64,000 bases of DNA from Natronococcus sp. AD-5 (GCF_030734285.1 NZ_CP132294.1:2046001-2110000), one strand, 5' to 3'. Counted from the first letter of the stretch, positions 26,957-35,645 are shown. Notes: generated by a model not told the origin, from the letters alone. Translations and numbers: made by a program.

Positions 26957-27465
26957 TGGTCGTCTTCCTCGCTAACCGGGAGAACTTGCAGAGCAAACGG
27001 CTCCACGACCGTATCCAGCAACGGCTCAGTGCCGACTGTGACAACGTTCGACGACGGCGTACTGAGCCGCGCGAAGCTGGGTCGTATCGTGTCGTTGGCG
27101 ACATGAATCCGCGCCAGTTCCTCGGTGATGATGAATATCCAGTGACAGCTGCTCGGGTCGAAATCGGGTTCCAGCTACGAACGAGCGATCCGTATGAGCA
27201 CTACTGGATCAACTGGATCGAGCCGGATCGAAGCCTGCTTGTTGGCTGGCACCAAGACAACACTCACGATGATCTCGGTCCAGTACACCTGCAAGTGAAC
27301 GACGGCTCGACTGTCGTCGCTCACGAGCAAGCGCAATTCATCGACACGCACCCGCTCAACGTTGTCGAGCAACGGATCAAACCACTTCAGGATGCGATCT
27401 TCGCTGTCAACTGGGAAGAAGAACAACCAATTAGGTTCGACACGTCTGTGCCTCCCTTCGAATAG
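26956..27465 (+). CDS. Conserved haloarchaeal protein coupled to the wHTH gene
   Basis: 169 residues, acidic, no signal or membrane span. I do not recognise a characterised family; it looks like a haloarchaeal protein of unknown function often seen next to a DUF7342-like regulator. Visible features are a basic N-terminus (ENLQSKRLHDRIQQRL, CDNVRRRR) and a central beta-rich part with EHYWINWIEPDRSLLVGWHQ and then DLGPVHLQVN, which has a lipocalin-like or small-barrel character. It begins exactly at the stop of the upstream gene. A regulator-effector or toxin-antitoxin-like pairing is possible but unproven. Confidence 0.6.
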   Translation: MVVFLANRENLQSKRLHDRIQQRLSADCDNVRRRRTEPREAGSYRVVGDMNPRQFLGDDEYPVTAARVEIGFQLRTSDPYEHYWINWIEPDRSLLVGWHQDNTHDDLGPVHLQVNDGSTVVAHEQAQFIDTHPLNVVEQRIKPLQDAIFAVNWEEEQPIRFDTSVPPFE

Positions 27466-27547
27466 AATTGTCGGCCCTTCTATGTGATCAGAACAGCTGT
27501 CAGGATCGGTGGAATATTAATGTGTTTGTACCCCCTCTTGTGACGGA

Positions 27548-28063
27548 GTGACTGACCTGATTACCGAATACGCCGACTACGACTCATTTGCCCGTGCGTG
27601 GCATTCAGATACCCTCGCTGACTACGACGTCTCTCTCGAAGAAGCCCGGGAACGGGGGCTTCTCAACGAACAGAAAACCCGGCAACTATGGCAATTGTTG
27701 GGACTCCTTGGCACCGATGAGCTTTTCATTCAACTGCCAGATTGGTTGGCCAACGAGAAGGTTAGGGTCACGGACAGAGCTACACCCACAATGTTCGTTG
27801 GATGCATCTCCAGAGAGACCGGGGATGCAATCCTCTTCAAAGAGTCCGCAGCGGCCCGGCCACTGATGGGACTCGCACACAGAATTCATTCACTCGAAAA
27901 GGGAATTGAAAATACAGGGGCAGATACCGACCGCCACGAGCGGTCAGAGAATCGTCTTCAAGACCACTACCAACAGTTTCGCAACCGAGATGACCTTCCC
28001 ATCCTCTCTGACGAGTGGCTTCCAAAAAGCCAACTCATAACGGCTGTTCAGCGGTGTGAGTGA
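27548..28063 (+). CDS. Hypothetical acidic protein
   Basis: 171-residue frame starting at GTG 27548, with a TATA-like aatattaatg about 30 bp upstream. No family is recognised. The predicted content is mostly helical, with LTEYADYDSF-like start, LLNEQKTRQLWQLLGLLGTD and a beta strand TPTMFVGCISRETGDAILFK. No Cys cluster, signal peptide or membrane span is present. Codon use looks like that of neighbouring real genes. It follows the wHTH pair by 82 bp on the same strand and may belong to the same unit. Confidence 0.55.
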   Translation: MTDLITEYADYDSFARAWHSDTLADYDVSLEEARERGLLNEQKTRQLWQLLGLLGTDELFIQLPDWLANEKVRVTDRATPTMFVGCISRETGDAILFKESAAARPLMGLAHRIHSLEKGIENTGADTDRHERSENRLQDHYQQFRNRDDLPILSDEWLPKSQLITAVQRCE

Positions 28064-28196
28064 ACCAAATACCGGCCTTCATCGGCAGAAATGACGGTTG
28101 TAATGGCGAATTTTCAGAAATGACCGTACGTCACCAGACTGGTGCTGATCAGACCGATATACTGCATTCCTCTGGGACTGCTGTGCGAGATACGCG

Positions 28197-28325
28197 CCCT
28201 GTATCTTGTAGAGACTCCACGAACTACCGGACTGTTGTCAGAACCAGCGTGCAAGATACAGGGAATGTATTCAGCACGCCTCTCTTGACAGTGGCTCGGT
28301 AGTTCGATTCGGTTTTGCTGAATAC
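28197..28325. repeat. Interlaced inverted repeats (A-B-A'-C-B'-C')
   Basis: Three perfect inverted repeats overlap. A is CCCTGTATCTTG at 28197-28208 with CAAGATACAGGG at 28252-28263. B is CGAACTACCG at 28220-28229 with CGGTAGTTCG at 28297-28306. C is GTATTCAGCA at 28267-28276 with TGCTGAATAC at 28316-28325. A and C can form two stem-loops whose loops carry the two halves of B, so the loops could pair with each other like a kissing-loop. It lies downstream of the 171-aa gene. No protein is encoded here. Confidence 0.75.
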
Positions 28326-28381
28326 AGGTGAACGATATAACATAACATATTGTAATCTATCCAGTCTTAGTCAAGAATGGT

Positions 28382-28397
28382 ATGCTGAATATAGAGG
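28382..28397. repeat. GCTGAATATAGAGGATG end motif
   Basis: TGCTGAATATAGAGGA here resembles tgctaaatatagagga at 32694-32709. Paired with TATTCAGCA upstream at 28268 it could be the outer end of a small palindromic element. The rest of 28326-28628 shows no gene. Confidence 0.45.
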
Positions 28398-28628
28398 ATG
28401 AGTTAAGCACGACGCCAACGTCTGTTTCACGTCGAAGCTAACGAATCAACCGCTCAGCAGGCCTACGAAGATATTTATTCGAGAGGACTGCGTAAACACT
28501 GCAAGGAATCGATACCTTGTTAGCGAAGCCGTCTTGAACGGGCCCAATCACTAGTCATTGCCTGTGTGGTCATATCCCTGCTGAATCGTGTACTGTTTCT
28601 AACGATTAGTATAGATAACCCACGGTCA

Positions 28629-28898
28629 CTAACGGATTATCCCCCCCCGACTACGTGAACGTCTTGAGTGCGAAGATGTTGTCTCTCGCCCAAGCATTAG
28701 GTACAAAAAGAAACCCGCTATAGATAACAAAAAGACCACGACAGCCCACATCGTCGGTGATTGGTTGTCGTTCTCCCAGCTGAAGGCATCCGTGAACGCC
28801 CATACCGCCATACTCAGATTTACCATCAGAATTAAAACCAGTAGGAATGAACCGAACTCACCGCGCCAGCCAGATTGGAGCATAGCTTCGGGAATCAT
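28629..28898 (-). CDS. Small two-span membrane protein, PLDc N-terminal-like
   Basis: 89 residues. A first hydrophobic span SFLLVLILMVNLSMAVWAFT is followed by DAFSWENDNQSP and a second span, AVVVFLLSIAGFFLYLMLG, then a basic tail HSRRSRSRGG. The W-A-x-D-A-F and final YLMLGRE pattern recalls the PLDc N-terminal membrane domain found alone in many archaea and bacteria. Function of these small proteins is unknown. The basic tail should lie inside the cell. A run of C (ccccccc) near the stop makes the last codons sensitive to sequencing error. Confidence 0.6.
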   Translation of the reverse strand: MIPEAMLQSGWRGEFGSFLLVLILMVNLSMAVWAFTDAFSWENDNQSPTMWAVVVFLLSIAGFFLYLMLGRETTSSHSRRSRSRGGIIR

Positions 28899-29086
28899 GA
28901 ACGGAGAACCATTCTAAACTCCAATATACTTTCTGGAACAAATATCGGTATAGGGTACGTGAGTACATGTAGTGTACAGACATATCTACAGGATCTCTGT
29001 AGAATGGAATTTTAACAGAACCTATGCTATCAGTATTGACTGATCACCTTCGCTGATCGGCCTCTGATTCGTGCTGCATTCGCGCT

Positions 29087-29220
29087 TTCTATTCAGCACG
29101 CCTGTCCCCAAATCTCCGCTGACTGGCAGATTCCTCAACGGTCGATAAACATCTCTATGTAACGATCAACTCTTTGAGTTCGGAGCTAACTCAGAGACGG
29201 CGCTTACGTTACGTAGAGAT
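29087..29220. repeat. Hairpin element, left copy, downstream of the PAS kinase
   Basis: Starts ttctattcagcacgcct and contains arms atctctatgtaacg (29151-29164) and cgttacgtagagat (29207-29220), 13 of 14 bases complementary, with an inner gagtt/aactc stem. The same layout occurs at 32516-32704 on the other side of the kinase gene in the same orientation. Confidence 0.65.
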
Positions 29221-29358
29221 GATCTATGCAATACGATGAATGGGCATTATTCAGATCTCCTGACTAAACCAATTACTCACTACAGAATAACCGCGATATT
29301 GTCACCGAAACAGCTGCGAGTTCCGGGAAGAGGGGTCAATCGACCAGTTCGAGTATAA

Positions 29359-32300
29359 TCAGAGCTCGTGATCCGTTACCGTTGGCAGCGTAAACGAGAA
29401 CGTCGCTCCTTCGTTCGGTTCCGATTCGACCCAAATCTCCCCGCCGTGGCGCTCGACAATTCGTTGGCAGAGCGCCAGTCCGATACCGGTCCCCTTGTGC
29501 TCCTCGCGGCTGTGGAGTCGCTGGAAGACTTCGAACACGCGCTCCTGTTCGTCAGGCTCAATCCCGATTCCCTCGTCGTGGACTGAGACGATCCACTTCC
29601 CATCCCGTTGTTCGGAGTCGACGCGGATCGTCGGCGGTCCGTCCCCGCTGTACTCGATCGCGTTCGACAGGAGGTTCTGGAACAGCTGCCGTAACTGATT
29701 GGCGTCGCCGTTCACGCGAGGGAGTTTGCCGACGGATACGTCGGTATTACTTTCCGCGAGCTGCAGCTGGATGTCCGTGAGGACGTCGTCAACAACGTCC
29801 TCGAGATCGGTCGGCTCGAACGGATCGCCTCGCGTTTCGATTCGGGAGTACGTGAGTAGGCCATCGATCATGTTCCGCATCCGGTCCGCCCCATCAATGG
29901 CGAACTCAAGGAACTCCTCGCCCTCCTCGTCAAGTGCGTCACCGTATCTGTTCTCGATCAACTGGAGATAACTGGAGACCATCCGCAGGGGTTCTTGCAA
30001 GTCGTGTGAGGCTGCGTACGCGAAGTGTTCGAGGCGTTCGTTCGAGGTCTCGAGCCGCTCGATGGTCTCCTCGAGTTTCCGTTGGTACTCTCGACGTTCG
30101 GTAATGTCGCTCAGGGTGAGCACCGCGCGCGTCACCTTACCTCGCTCGTTCCTGATCGGCATCCCCTTGACGCTGAGGATGCGCCGCACGCCGTCAGTAG
30201 CCTCGATCTCGAAGATTCGTGGATCAGTGACCTCCTCGCCCCGAAGCAGCCGGGCAATCGTCCACTCATTACGTTCGACCGGCTCTCCTGTGTCAACCCA
30301 TGTGACGGGGAACTCGTTGTAGTCGTCGAGGGAATCACCCTCCAACACGTCGCCACCCCAGATTTCCTTGGCCGCGTTGTTGGCTTCAACGAGTCCCCCG
30401 TCCTCATCCGCAACGACGACACCGACGGGGAGAATTTCGAACAGCGTCTCTAGCTGTTCGTTGTTTCGCTCGAGTTGTAACTCGGCACGTTTCCGTTCCG
30501 TGATGTCGGTGACTGCACCGGTGAATCTGACGGGGCTTCCATCTTCGTTACACTCGACGCGGCCACGGGAAACGATCCACCGGAGTTCGTCGTCAGCGTT
30601 CCACACGCGGTACTCCGCCTCGTACTCCCCACAGGACTCGAGAGCGTCGTCGATCTTCTCTTCAATTCTGGAACGGTCTTCCTCGTAAATCGAGGTGAGG
30701 AACCGGTCACTTGACACACCCTCGCGGGCTGCGTTGGGATCGACATCGAACGTTCTGGCGAACGTTTCTCCGGTGATCATCTGGTCTTCCGGAATCTTCC
30801 ATTCCCAAGTACCGACAGCACCGGCTTCAATCGCTGCCTCGAGTTGCGATTTTGTGTCTTCTAAATACCGTTCACGCTCTTTTTGCTCGGTGATGTCTTG
30901 GGCCATCGTCATTCCCGCGAAGACGTCTCCCCGCTCATCCGTAATCGGGACTGCATAGAGCATCCACTCCCGGCCCGCGTACTCGAGTTCGATCGACGTT
31001 TCCTCGCCGTTGAGTGCCGCCTGAAACGCGGGATCGAGGTCATCGACGGTCTCGTCGGGCCAAACCTCGTGGAACTGGCGACCCTCGAGATCCTCGGGGT
31101 CGACGGGAATCCGATCGAATCCCTGTCCGGCTGTTAGTGTGTACTCGAGGTCGTGATCGAACAGCGTCACGAGTCCGTTCGGGAAGCACTCCGCAAGTGT
31201 GCGGTAGCGCCGCTCAGACTCCTCGAGGGCGCGCTCGCGCTCCTTGCGCTCGGTAATGTCGCGGAAGTACACCGACAACCCCGTCTCGGAGGGATAAGCG
31301 TTCACTTCTGCCCAGATGCCGAAGGGCTCGGAATAGTGTTCGAACGAAACGGGTTCTTGGGTCTCCATCGCCTCGTGGAATTGGTCGTAGATGTTCGAGC
31401 CGATGGCTTCCGGAAACACTTCCCGTGCGTTCTTCCCGAGTAATTCCTCACGCGACTGTTCCATGAACTCCGCGGCGTGCTCGTTGACGTGTGTGTACCG
31501 CCACTCCTCGTCGAGCGCGTAGAACGCATCGGAGATCCGACCGAAAATCTCGTCCAGTTCGGTCTCGAGTTCGCGCTCGCGTTCTTTGAGTTCGGTGATA
31601 TCCTCGCCGGTCGTGACGACACGGTCGATGTCGCCAGCCTCGTCGAAGAGCGGCTCCGCGTTGACCGAGAGCCACCGCGAGTCGCCGCTCGGGAGTTCGG
31701 TTCGGAGTACCTCCTCGTATACCGGTTCGCCCGTCTCGAGCGTTCGAGCAAAGGGATGTTCGTCAGTCGGGATCGGCTCACCAGTTTCGTCGTAGACAGT
31801 CCGCCACGACGGATCGTACTCCTCGGCTTCGTCCGCGGAAATCTCGAGAATTTCCCGGACCCGTTCGTTCATTCGTGTGATCTCACCATCGGCGTCGAGT
31901 ACTAGAATGCCGACGGGGCTTGTCTCGAGGATCTGATCGATCAGATCGCGCTCGCGCTTGAGTTGCTGTTCGCGTTCATCGAGCGTTTCTTCCGTTCGTT
32001 TTCTGCCGGTGACGTCACGGACGATCCCGACCGATCCCTGAAGCGTGCCGTCGTCGACGAGCAGACTCACCCGCAGCTCGCAATAGATCACCTCGTCATC
32101 GGCAGTACGTGCCGTGATCTCGAAGGGGTTGGTCAGCTGCTCGTCGTTTGCCACACTCTCGGCGATTTCACTCGAAATTCGTTCGACATCATCGTCCTCG
32201 AGCAGTATCGAGACGTGTTCGCCGAGGAGTTGGTTCCGCGTGTAGCCGCTTATCTCGACGATAATATTGTTAACCGCGACGAACCGGCCAGCAGAATCGA

Positions 32301-32418
32301 GCTGGTAGATCCCGTCGTCGACCGTGTTCACGAGCGTCTGGTAGCGCTGGATAACCAGAGAATCGTCGGCTTCGTCCGCCCAGAAGGCTGGTTCTGCCGC
32401 GTTCGCTCGTTTACTCAT
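29359..32418 (-). CDS. Multi-PAS sensor histidine kinase
   Basis: About 1,019 residues with no membrane span, so a cytoplasmic sensor. Six PAS/PAC modules follow in series, each ending with the typical DITE/DVTG-RKR or KER linker: GIVRDVTGRKR, TTGEDITELKER, VYFRDITERKER, MAQDITEQKER, GAVTDITERKR and LTLSDITERRE. Then comes a HisKA domain with phospho-acceptor His near residue 805 in AYAASHDLQEPLRMV, and a HATPase with LRQLFQNLLSNAIEYS (N box), DEGIGI (G1), EVFQRLHS (F) and GTGIGLALC (G2). ATG 32418 is preferred to 32472 because a ttttatca TATA-like box lies about 27 bp before it. No response regulator gene is adjacent. The signal is unknown; haem or flavin binding cannot be judged. Confidence 0.9.
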   Translation of the reverse strand: MSKRANAAEPAFWADEADDSLVIQRYQTLVNTVDDGIYQLDSAGRFVAVNNIIVEISGYTRNQLLGEHVSILLEDDDVERISSEIAESVANDEQLTNPFEITARTADDEVIYCELRVSLLVDDGTLQGSVGIVRDVTGRKRTEETLDEREQQLKRERDLIDQILETSPVGILVLDADGEITRMNERVREILEISADEAEEYDPSWRTVYDETGEPIPTDEHPFARTLETGEPVYEEVLRTELPSGDSRWLSVNAEPLFDEAGDIDRVVTTGEDITELKERERELETELDEIFGRISDAFYALDEEWRYTHVNEHAAEFMEQSREELLGKNAREVFPEAIGSNIYDQFHEAMETQEPVSFEHYSEPFGIWAEVNAYPSETGLSVYFRDITERKERERALEESERRYRTLAECFPNGLVTLFDHDLEYTLTAGQGFDRIPVDPEDLEGRQFHEVWPDETVDDLDPAFQAALNGEETSIELEYAGREWMLYAVPITDERGDVFAGMTMAQDITEQKERERYLEDTKSQLEAAIEAGAVGTWEWKIPEDQMITGETFARTFDVDPNAAREGVSSDRFLTSIYEEDRSRIEEKIDDALESCGEYEAEYRVWNADDELRWIVSRGRVECNEDGSPVRFTGAVTDITERKRAELQLERNNEQLETLFEILPVGVVVADEDGGLVEANNAAKEIWGGDVLEGDSLDDYNEFPVTWVDTGEPVERNEWTIARLLRGEEVTDPRIFEIEATDGVRRILSVKGMPIRNERGKVTRAVLTLSDITERREYQRKLEETIERLETSNERLEHFAYAASHDLQEPLRMVSSYLQLIENRYGDALDEEGEEFLEFAIDGADRMRNMIDGLLTYSRIETRGDPFEPTDLEDVVDDVLTDIQLQLAESNTDVSVGKLPRVNGDANQLRQLFQNLLSNAIEYSGDGPPTIRVDSEQRDGKWIVSVHDEGIGIEPDEQERVFEVFQRLHSREEHKGTGIGLALCQRIVERHGGEIWVESEPNEGATFSFTLPTVTDHEL

Positions 32419-32515
32419 GGCTACTCGGTGGGCGCTGTCAGTGATAAAACCTATGCTGGTCGTGGTTCTCAAGGAATGATCCTCGCCGTTGCAGAGCCGT
32501 ACAAGATTCGCAATT

Positions 32516-32704
32516 TCTATTCAGCATCGCTCTCCCAATACCATTCCTATCTGATAGAACCTCAGCGTTAGGTTCGCACCTCTACGTAACGATTATTCTG
32601 AGTTCGACACTAACTTGAGGGAGGCTCCTTCGTTACATAGAGGTGAAGTAGGTATCAGAGCAGCAATTGAATTCCCATATAACTGTCAAAACCGCGTGCT
32701 AAAT
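32516..32704. repeat. Hairpin element, right copy, upstream of the PAS kinase
   Basis: Flanked by tattcagca (32516-32524) and tgctaaata (32694-32702), which form imperfect terminal inverted repeats. Inside, cctctacgtaacga (32579-32592) and tcgttacatagagg (32630-32643) are 13 of 14 complementary. Size and layout resemble a MITE-like palindromic element. It starts about 100 bp before the kinase start codon, so it may influence kinase transcription. Confidence 0.6.
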
Positions 32705-32907
32705 ATAGAGGATAGATGAAGCGAATCGACGTTGTTTCTTCCAAGAGGTTAGCACTGAATCATCCGATCAGTAGAACTGCGCACTGATCGATGATGATTC
32801 AACCAAGTCGATGCGAACTTCTGATTGACCCGGTGCACGTTTCTCGCCCTATACCAGGTTACGGTAACCATTGCTATTTCCGCCATCCAGCGGCGCAGTC
32901 TGTCTAC

Positions 32908-33411
32908 TCAGGGTCCGGTCATGACGTCCCCAAAGCCAGCAAAGAGGACGATGAGATAGGTCGGGATGATGAGCCACGGTAGATACCAGACGGTTCCCCC
33001 GATGACGAGTGTAACCGTTGTAGACGTGTCTTTGTTCGAGTACCAGTCGAACCCACTGGCTGGCAGCATGTACAGCAGCAGGGCTGGCCACGAAAGGAGC
33101 GAGATCGCGGTCGCCACGATGATACCGTCCAGTCCGGATACATAGAGCGGCGACGCATCGGTTGGCGGTCGGACGTCGAGGCTCAGCGAAACGATACTCC
33201 CACAGAGAAACCCCCAGCATACCGCCGGGAGCGGTATCCAGAGAACGTAGTTTATGTGCCAATCGAAGGGAGAAAGCGAGCCGAAGAGTTGACGAAAGTG
33301 TTCCGTAAGGAGGAAGGGCGACCAGAAGAGTGCGATGAGCAATCCGTAGAGTCCACTGACAATTGCGAGAAAGACCCCCATATGCAGAATTGCAATCGGC
33401 TCGATACTCAT
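32908..33411 (-). CDS. Four-span membrane protein of unknown function
   Basis: 167 residues with four hydrophobic segments: about 8-30 (ILHMGVFLAIVSGLYGLLIA), 53-75 (INYVLWIPLPAVCWGFLCGS), 95-115 (GIIVATAISLLSWPALLLYM) and 132-160 (VTLVIGGTVWYLPWLIIPTY). No family is recognised. Conserved-looking residues are few. It is separated from the kinase by the right hairpin element and shares its direction. The gene could be a haloarchaeal orphan; support comes from the clean frame and membrane-type hydrophobic pattern. Confidence 0.6.
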   Translation of the reverse strand: MSIEPIAILHMGVFLAIVSGLYGLLIALFWSPFLLTEHFRQLFGSLSPFDWHINYVLWIPLPAVCWGFLCGSIVSLSLDVRPPTDASPLYVSGLDGIIVATAISLLSWPALLLYMLPASGFDWYSNKDTSTTVTLVIGGTVWYLPWLIIPTYLIVLFAGFGDVMTGP

Positions 33412-33686
33412 TTCGTATACATGTTCTACCTACCGGCATGAATTTTGTGTTCTAATTGATATCACTCTCCCGTAGAAAACGCCCTCTGTTTCCGACAAAT
33501 TTTTGAAAAACAATTGATACTCCAGTAACTGCTTCACCTATATTGACCGATCCAACGCGCTCAACAAGAACTAATCGCGTTTGATTGGGAGAACAGTTCG
33601 AAGGGGTACCCGGCGCATTGATCGATACTCTTAGCGGCCAATCCAACAGTAAAGGGCGGACAATACAGACATACCGCTCTTGGGGG

Positions 33687-34094
33687 CTAATTGACGACGA
33701 GTTCGGCGTTCAGTTGGTGATCGAGGAACGCCTCCAGATCGACGCCGACACCGAGATGGTCCGCCAGCAACTGGCGCCATCGGGCTCGCATCGATTGGCC
33801 GATAACAACGTAGTCGGCGTCCTGTTCAGCGGCCTCTTTGAGGATCGCTTTTTCGATCAGGTACGCATCCCGAACGTGACAACTCGTGTCTGGAGGGGGA
33901 TCGACCTTCTCGTGGACAGCGCGACGGAACTGCGTTCGATCGACGTCCTTACCTTTGTGCAACACGTTCACGTGCAGGATATACAGGTGGGTGTCATCGA
34001 GTTTGTCGGCGAGGTCGATAGCGTGGGCTATCGTCTCCGCGCTCGGTTTTTGCAGTGGATATCGGATTGGTACCAACAGTGTGGTCCGGTTCAC
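33687..34094 (-). CDS. Universal stress protein UspA-like
   Basis: About 135 residues from a GTG start at 34092-34094, beginning VNRTTLLVPIRYPLQKPSAE. The family layout is clear: LLVPIRYP strand, TIAHAIDLADKLDDTHLYIL helix/strand, KAILKEAAEQDADYVVIGQS and an acidic C-terminal GVGVDLEAFLDHQLNAELVV. The ATP-binding G-2x-G-9x-G-S/T motif is reduced to VIGQSMRARWRQL, so ATP binding is doubtful. Longer in-frame starts upstream lack family similarity. The neighbouring 33412-33686 has no gene. Confidence 0.72.
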   Translation of the reverse strand: MNRTTLLVPIRYPLQKPSAETIAHAIDLADKLDDTHLYILHVNVLHKGKDVDRTQFRRAVHEKVDPPPDTSCHVRDAYLIEKAILKEAAEQDADYVVIGQSMRARWRQLLADHLGVGVDLEAFLDHQLNAELVVN

Positions 34095-34320
34095 AGTATT
34101 ACTACGGTTAGCCAGTATATGAATCCAGTATCCGCTGAGTGGTAACTCTGCTGGAGGTGGCTGTATAGTTCCATTTGACGATTGGTATTGGTTGATCACT
34201 AATTCATCAAACCCCGCCCGGATGCTCAGCGACAACTCCGATCCAAGGTGGACGCTTGAACACGGGAACTTACGTATTCAGCGACGCACTTGTACAGAGG
34301 AGCACACCTCCCGCACTACC

Positions 34321-34586
34321 ATGGAATTCGAAGACCAACTTCGCTCGCTGGAAGAGCGGTATGACATCTCCGAGAGCGAGCGTGCTCGAGAACTCGGTCG
34401 AACCGTTGCCCAGTTGCGGGACTGACGTTCGAACCTTACCGATGGAACGTTTCGTCGGTACGACAAGGCACGAATTGCACGTCGCACCGGATCCCGACCC
34501 GGACAGAATCACGTTCCCCGGGATGTCGAACTCTGGGAACGGTTCTGGAGCGAGATCCCGAAATCCGAGTTCGAGGTCGAGTGAGA
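34321..34586 (+). pseudogene. Decayed small-gene remnants, possible toxin partner
   Basis: An ATG at 34321 begins MEFEDQLRSLEERYDISESE and stops after 34 codons at 34425. A second frame then reads GTFRRYDKARIARRTGSRPG followed by VELWERFWSEIPKSEFEVE before a TGA near 34586. The latter ends just before the HVO_A0114-type gene. In many haloarchaea that regulator follows a TumE/DUF6516-type toxin gene, so this may be what is left of it. The similarity I see is weak, and the family call is a guess. Confidence 0.35.
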
Positions 34587-34608
34587 CCGTCACACTACGG
34601 TGATACGC

Positions 34609-35058
34609 ATGAACAAGACCACGCCGCCGCTGCACCCGATGGAGCGCGAACAGCTTCAGGCTGAATCACCCCTTGTCGTAACTGTAAAGTCGTCCAGTGA
34701 GTTTCACGATAATGTCACCGACGGTATCAAGGCGCTCGAACGGGGCGACGCGGTGGATTTCCCGCCGACGCTCTCGTTTACCAGCTACGACGAACTCATG
34801 GAGATGCTGACGCCGCGCGTCCTTGATCTCATCGAAGCCATCCGCTGCGAAGAGCCATCCAGCATCAACGAGACCGCACGGGTTGTTGACCGGGACGTAA
34901 AGAACGTCCACGAGGGGCTCAGTCGGCTCGCCCAACTGGGCATCATCTTCTTCGAGGAAAACGGCCAGAGCAAGCGCCCGGTCGTCTGGTTCGACGAACT
35001 CGTCATCAACCTCCCGTTCGATCCAGAGGCTAGCGACACGACAGCCGCCACACCGTAA
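34609..35058 (+). CDS. HVO_A0114 family putative DNA-binding protein
   Basis: 149 residues, winged-helix (MarR-like) regulator as found in many haloarchaeal toxin-antitoxin-type pairs. Characteristic stretches are LSFTSYDELMEMLTPRVLDL, EEPSSINETARVVDRDVKNV, HEGLSRLAQLGIIFFEENGQ and a final PVVWFDELVINLPF. The ATG at 34609 is chosen over a GTG at 34600 because family members begin close to it. Its stop is only 2 bp from the end of a truncated oppositely oriented nucleotidyltransferase-type gene, which suggests that this block was inserted into that gene. Usual partner gene upstream is decayed, so this copy may be an orphan antitoxin/repressor. Confidence 0.88.
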   Translation: MNKTTPPLHPMEREQLQAESPLVVTVKSSSEFHDNVTDGIKALERGDAVDFPPTLSFTSYDELMEMLTPRVLDLIEAIRCEEPSSINETARVVDRDVKNVHEGLSRLAQLGIIFFEENGQSKRPVVWFDELVINLPFDPEASDTTAATP

Positions 35059-35059
35059 G

Positions 35060-35287
35060 TCAGCCCCTCCTGCGGATTGTTTCGAGTGACTCCAGGTCGT
35101 CTACAGCAAGCGAACTGCTTCGAGGAGGACGGCCGATTGCACGTCCGAGGTCTCGAATTCCAAAGGCTGAGTGTGGAGTGTCCGTGAGGAGTGACAGAAT
35201 CGGGCCGTAGGCAGTGTGTCTGAACACATCCTCGTCTGGAATCGGGACTAGAAGTGCAACAGATAGGTGTGTAACCTCGTTATCCAT
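35060..35287 (-). pseudogene. Truncated wHTH-nucleotidyltransferase-type gene (5' part)
   Basis: Reads MDNEVTHLSVALLVPIPDED then YGPILSLLTDTPHSAFGIRD, LGRAIGRPPRSSSLAVDDLE and ends abruptly after 75 codons. The helix-turn-helix resembles the N-terminal domain of haloarchaeal MNT-type nucleotidyltransferases. The catalytic GS-x10-D-x-D part is absent. The truncation falls next to the HVO_A0114 gene stop. Family assignment rests on the helix-turn-helix only. Confidence 0.45.
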
Positions 35288-35499
35288 GGATAACAGTATT
35301 ATACAGTCGACAAATGAGCTTATTGAGGCCCAGTAACTCGATCGTATGATACTGCCTGAATAGGACTCTAGTACTTCGTCGAATCGATAGAGGAGGCTTG
35401 ATTTTGATGTGTTCACTCGCTTATCCGATGAGTAGAAACCGTCACACTGCGGCCGGTTCTACAGGCAGAGCAGGCCGAGTGCCTCGGGGTCAAGCCCCG

Positions 35500-35605
35500 A
35501 GGCGGTTCACCTTGACGGATCGTACTGGTCGGTACCGCTGATCCATGACGGGCCGAGTCCGAGGAGCTCGTAGCCCCACTCCTCGCGGCCGCCCGCTTCA
35601 TAATT
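35500..35605. repeat. Repeat family C, third decayed copy
   Basis: Contains cgtactggtcggt, gggccgagtccgaggagctcgtag and ccgcccgcttcat in the same order as the copies at 8643-8786 and 48820-48975, but with no open frame. Only the nucleotide-level resemblance is left. Confidence 0.4.
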
Positions 35606-35645
35606 GTCACTGCCCACAGTAAACCGCACAGGGCCCCGAGGCAGT

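Noticed and set aside
29359-32472. Many long open frames antisense to the PAS kinase and to the fusion protein at 40002-43142
   Set aside because: High G+C haloarchaeal codons keep other frames open. These products are rich in Arg/Pro/Ser and match no family, while the opposite frames have clear domains.
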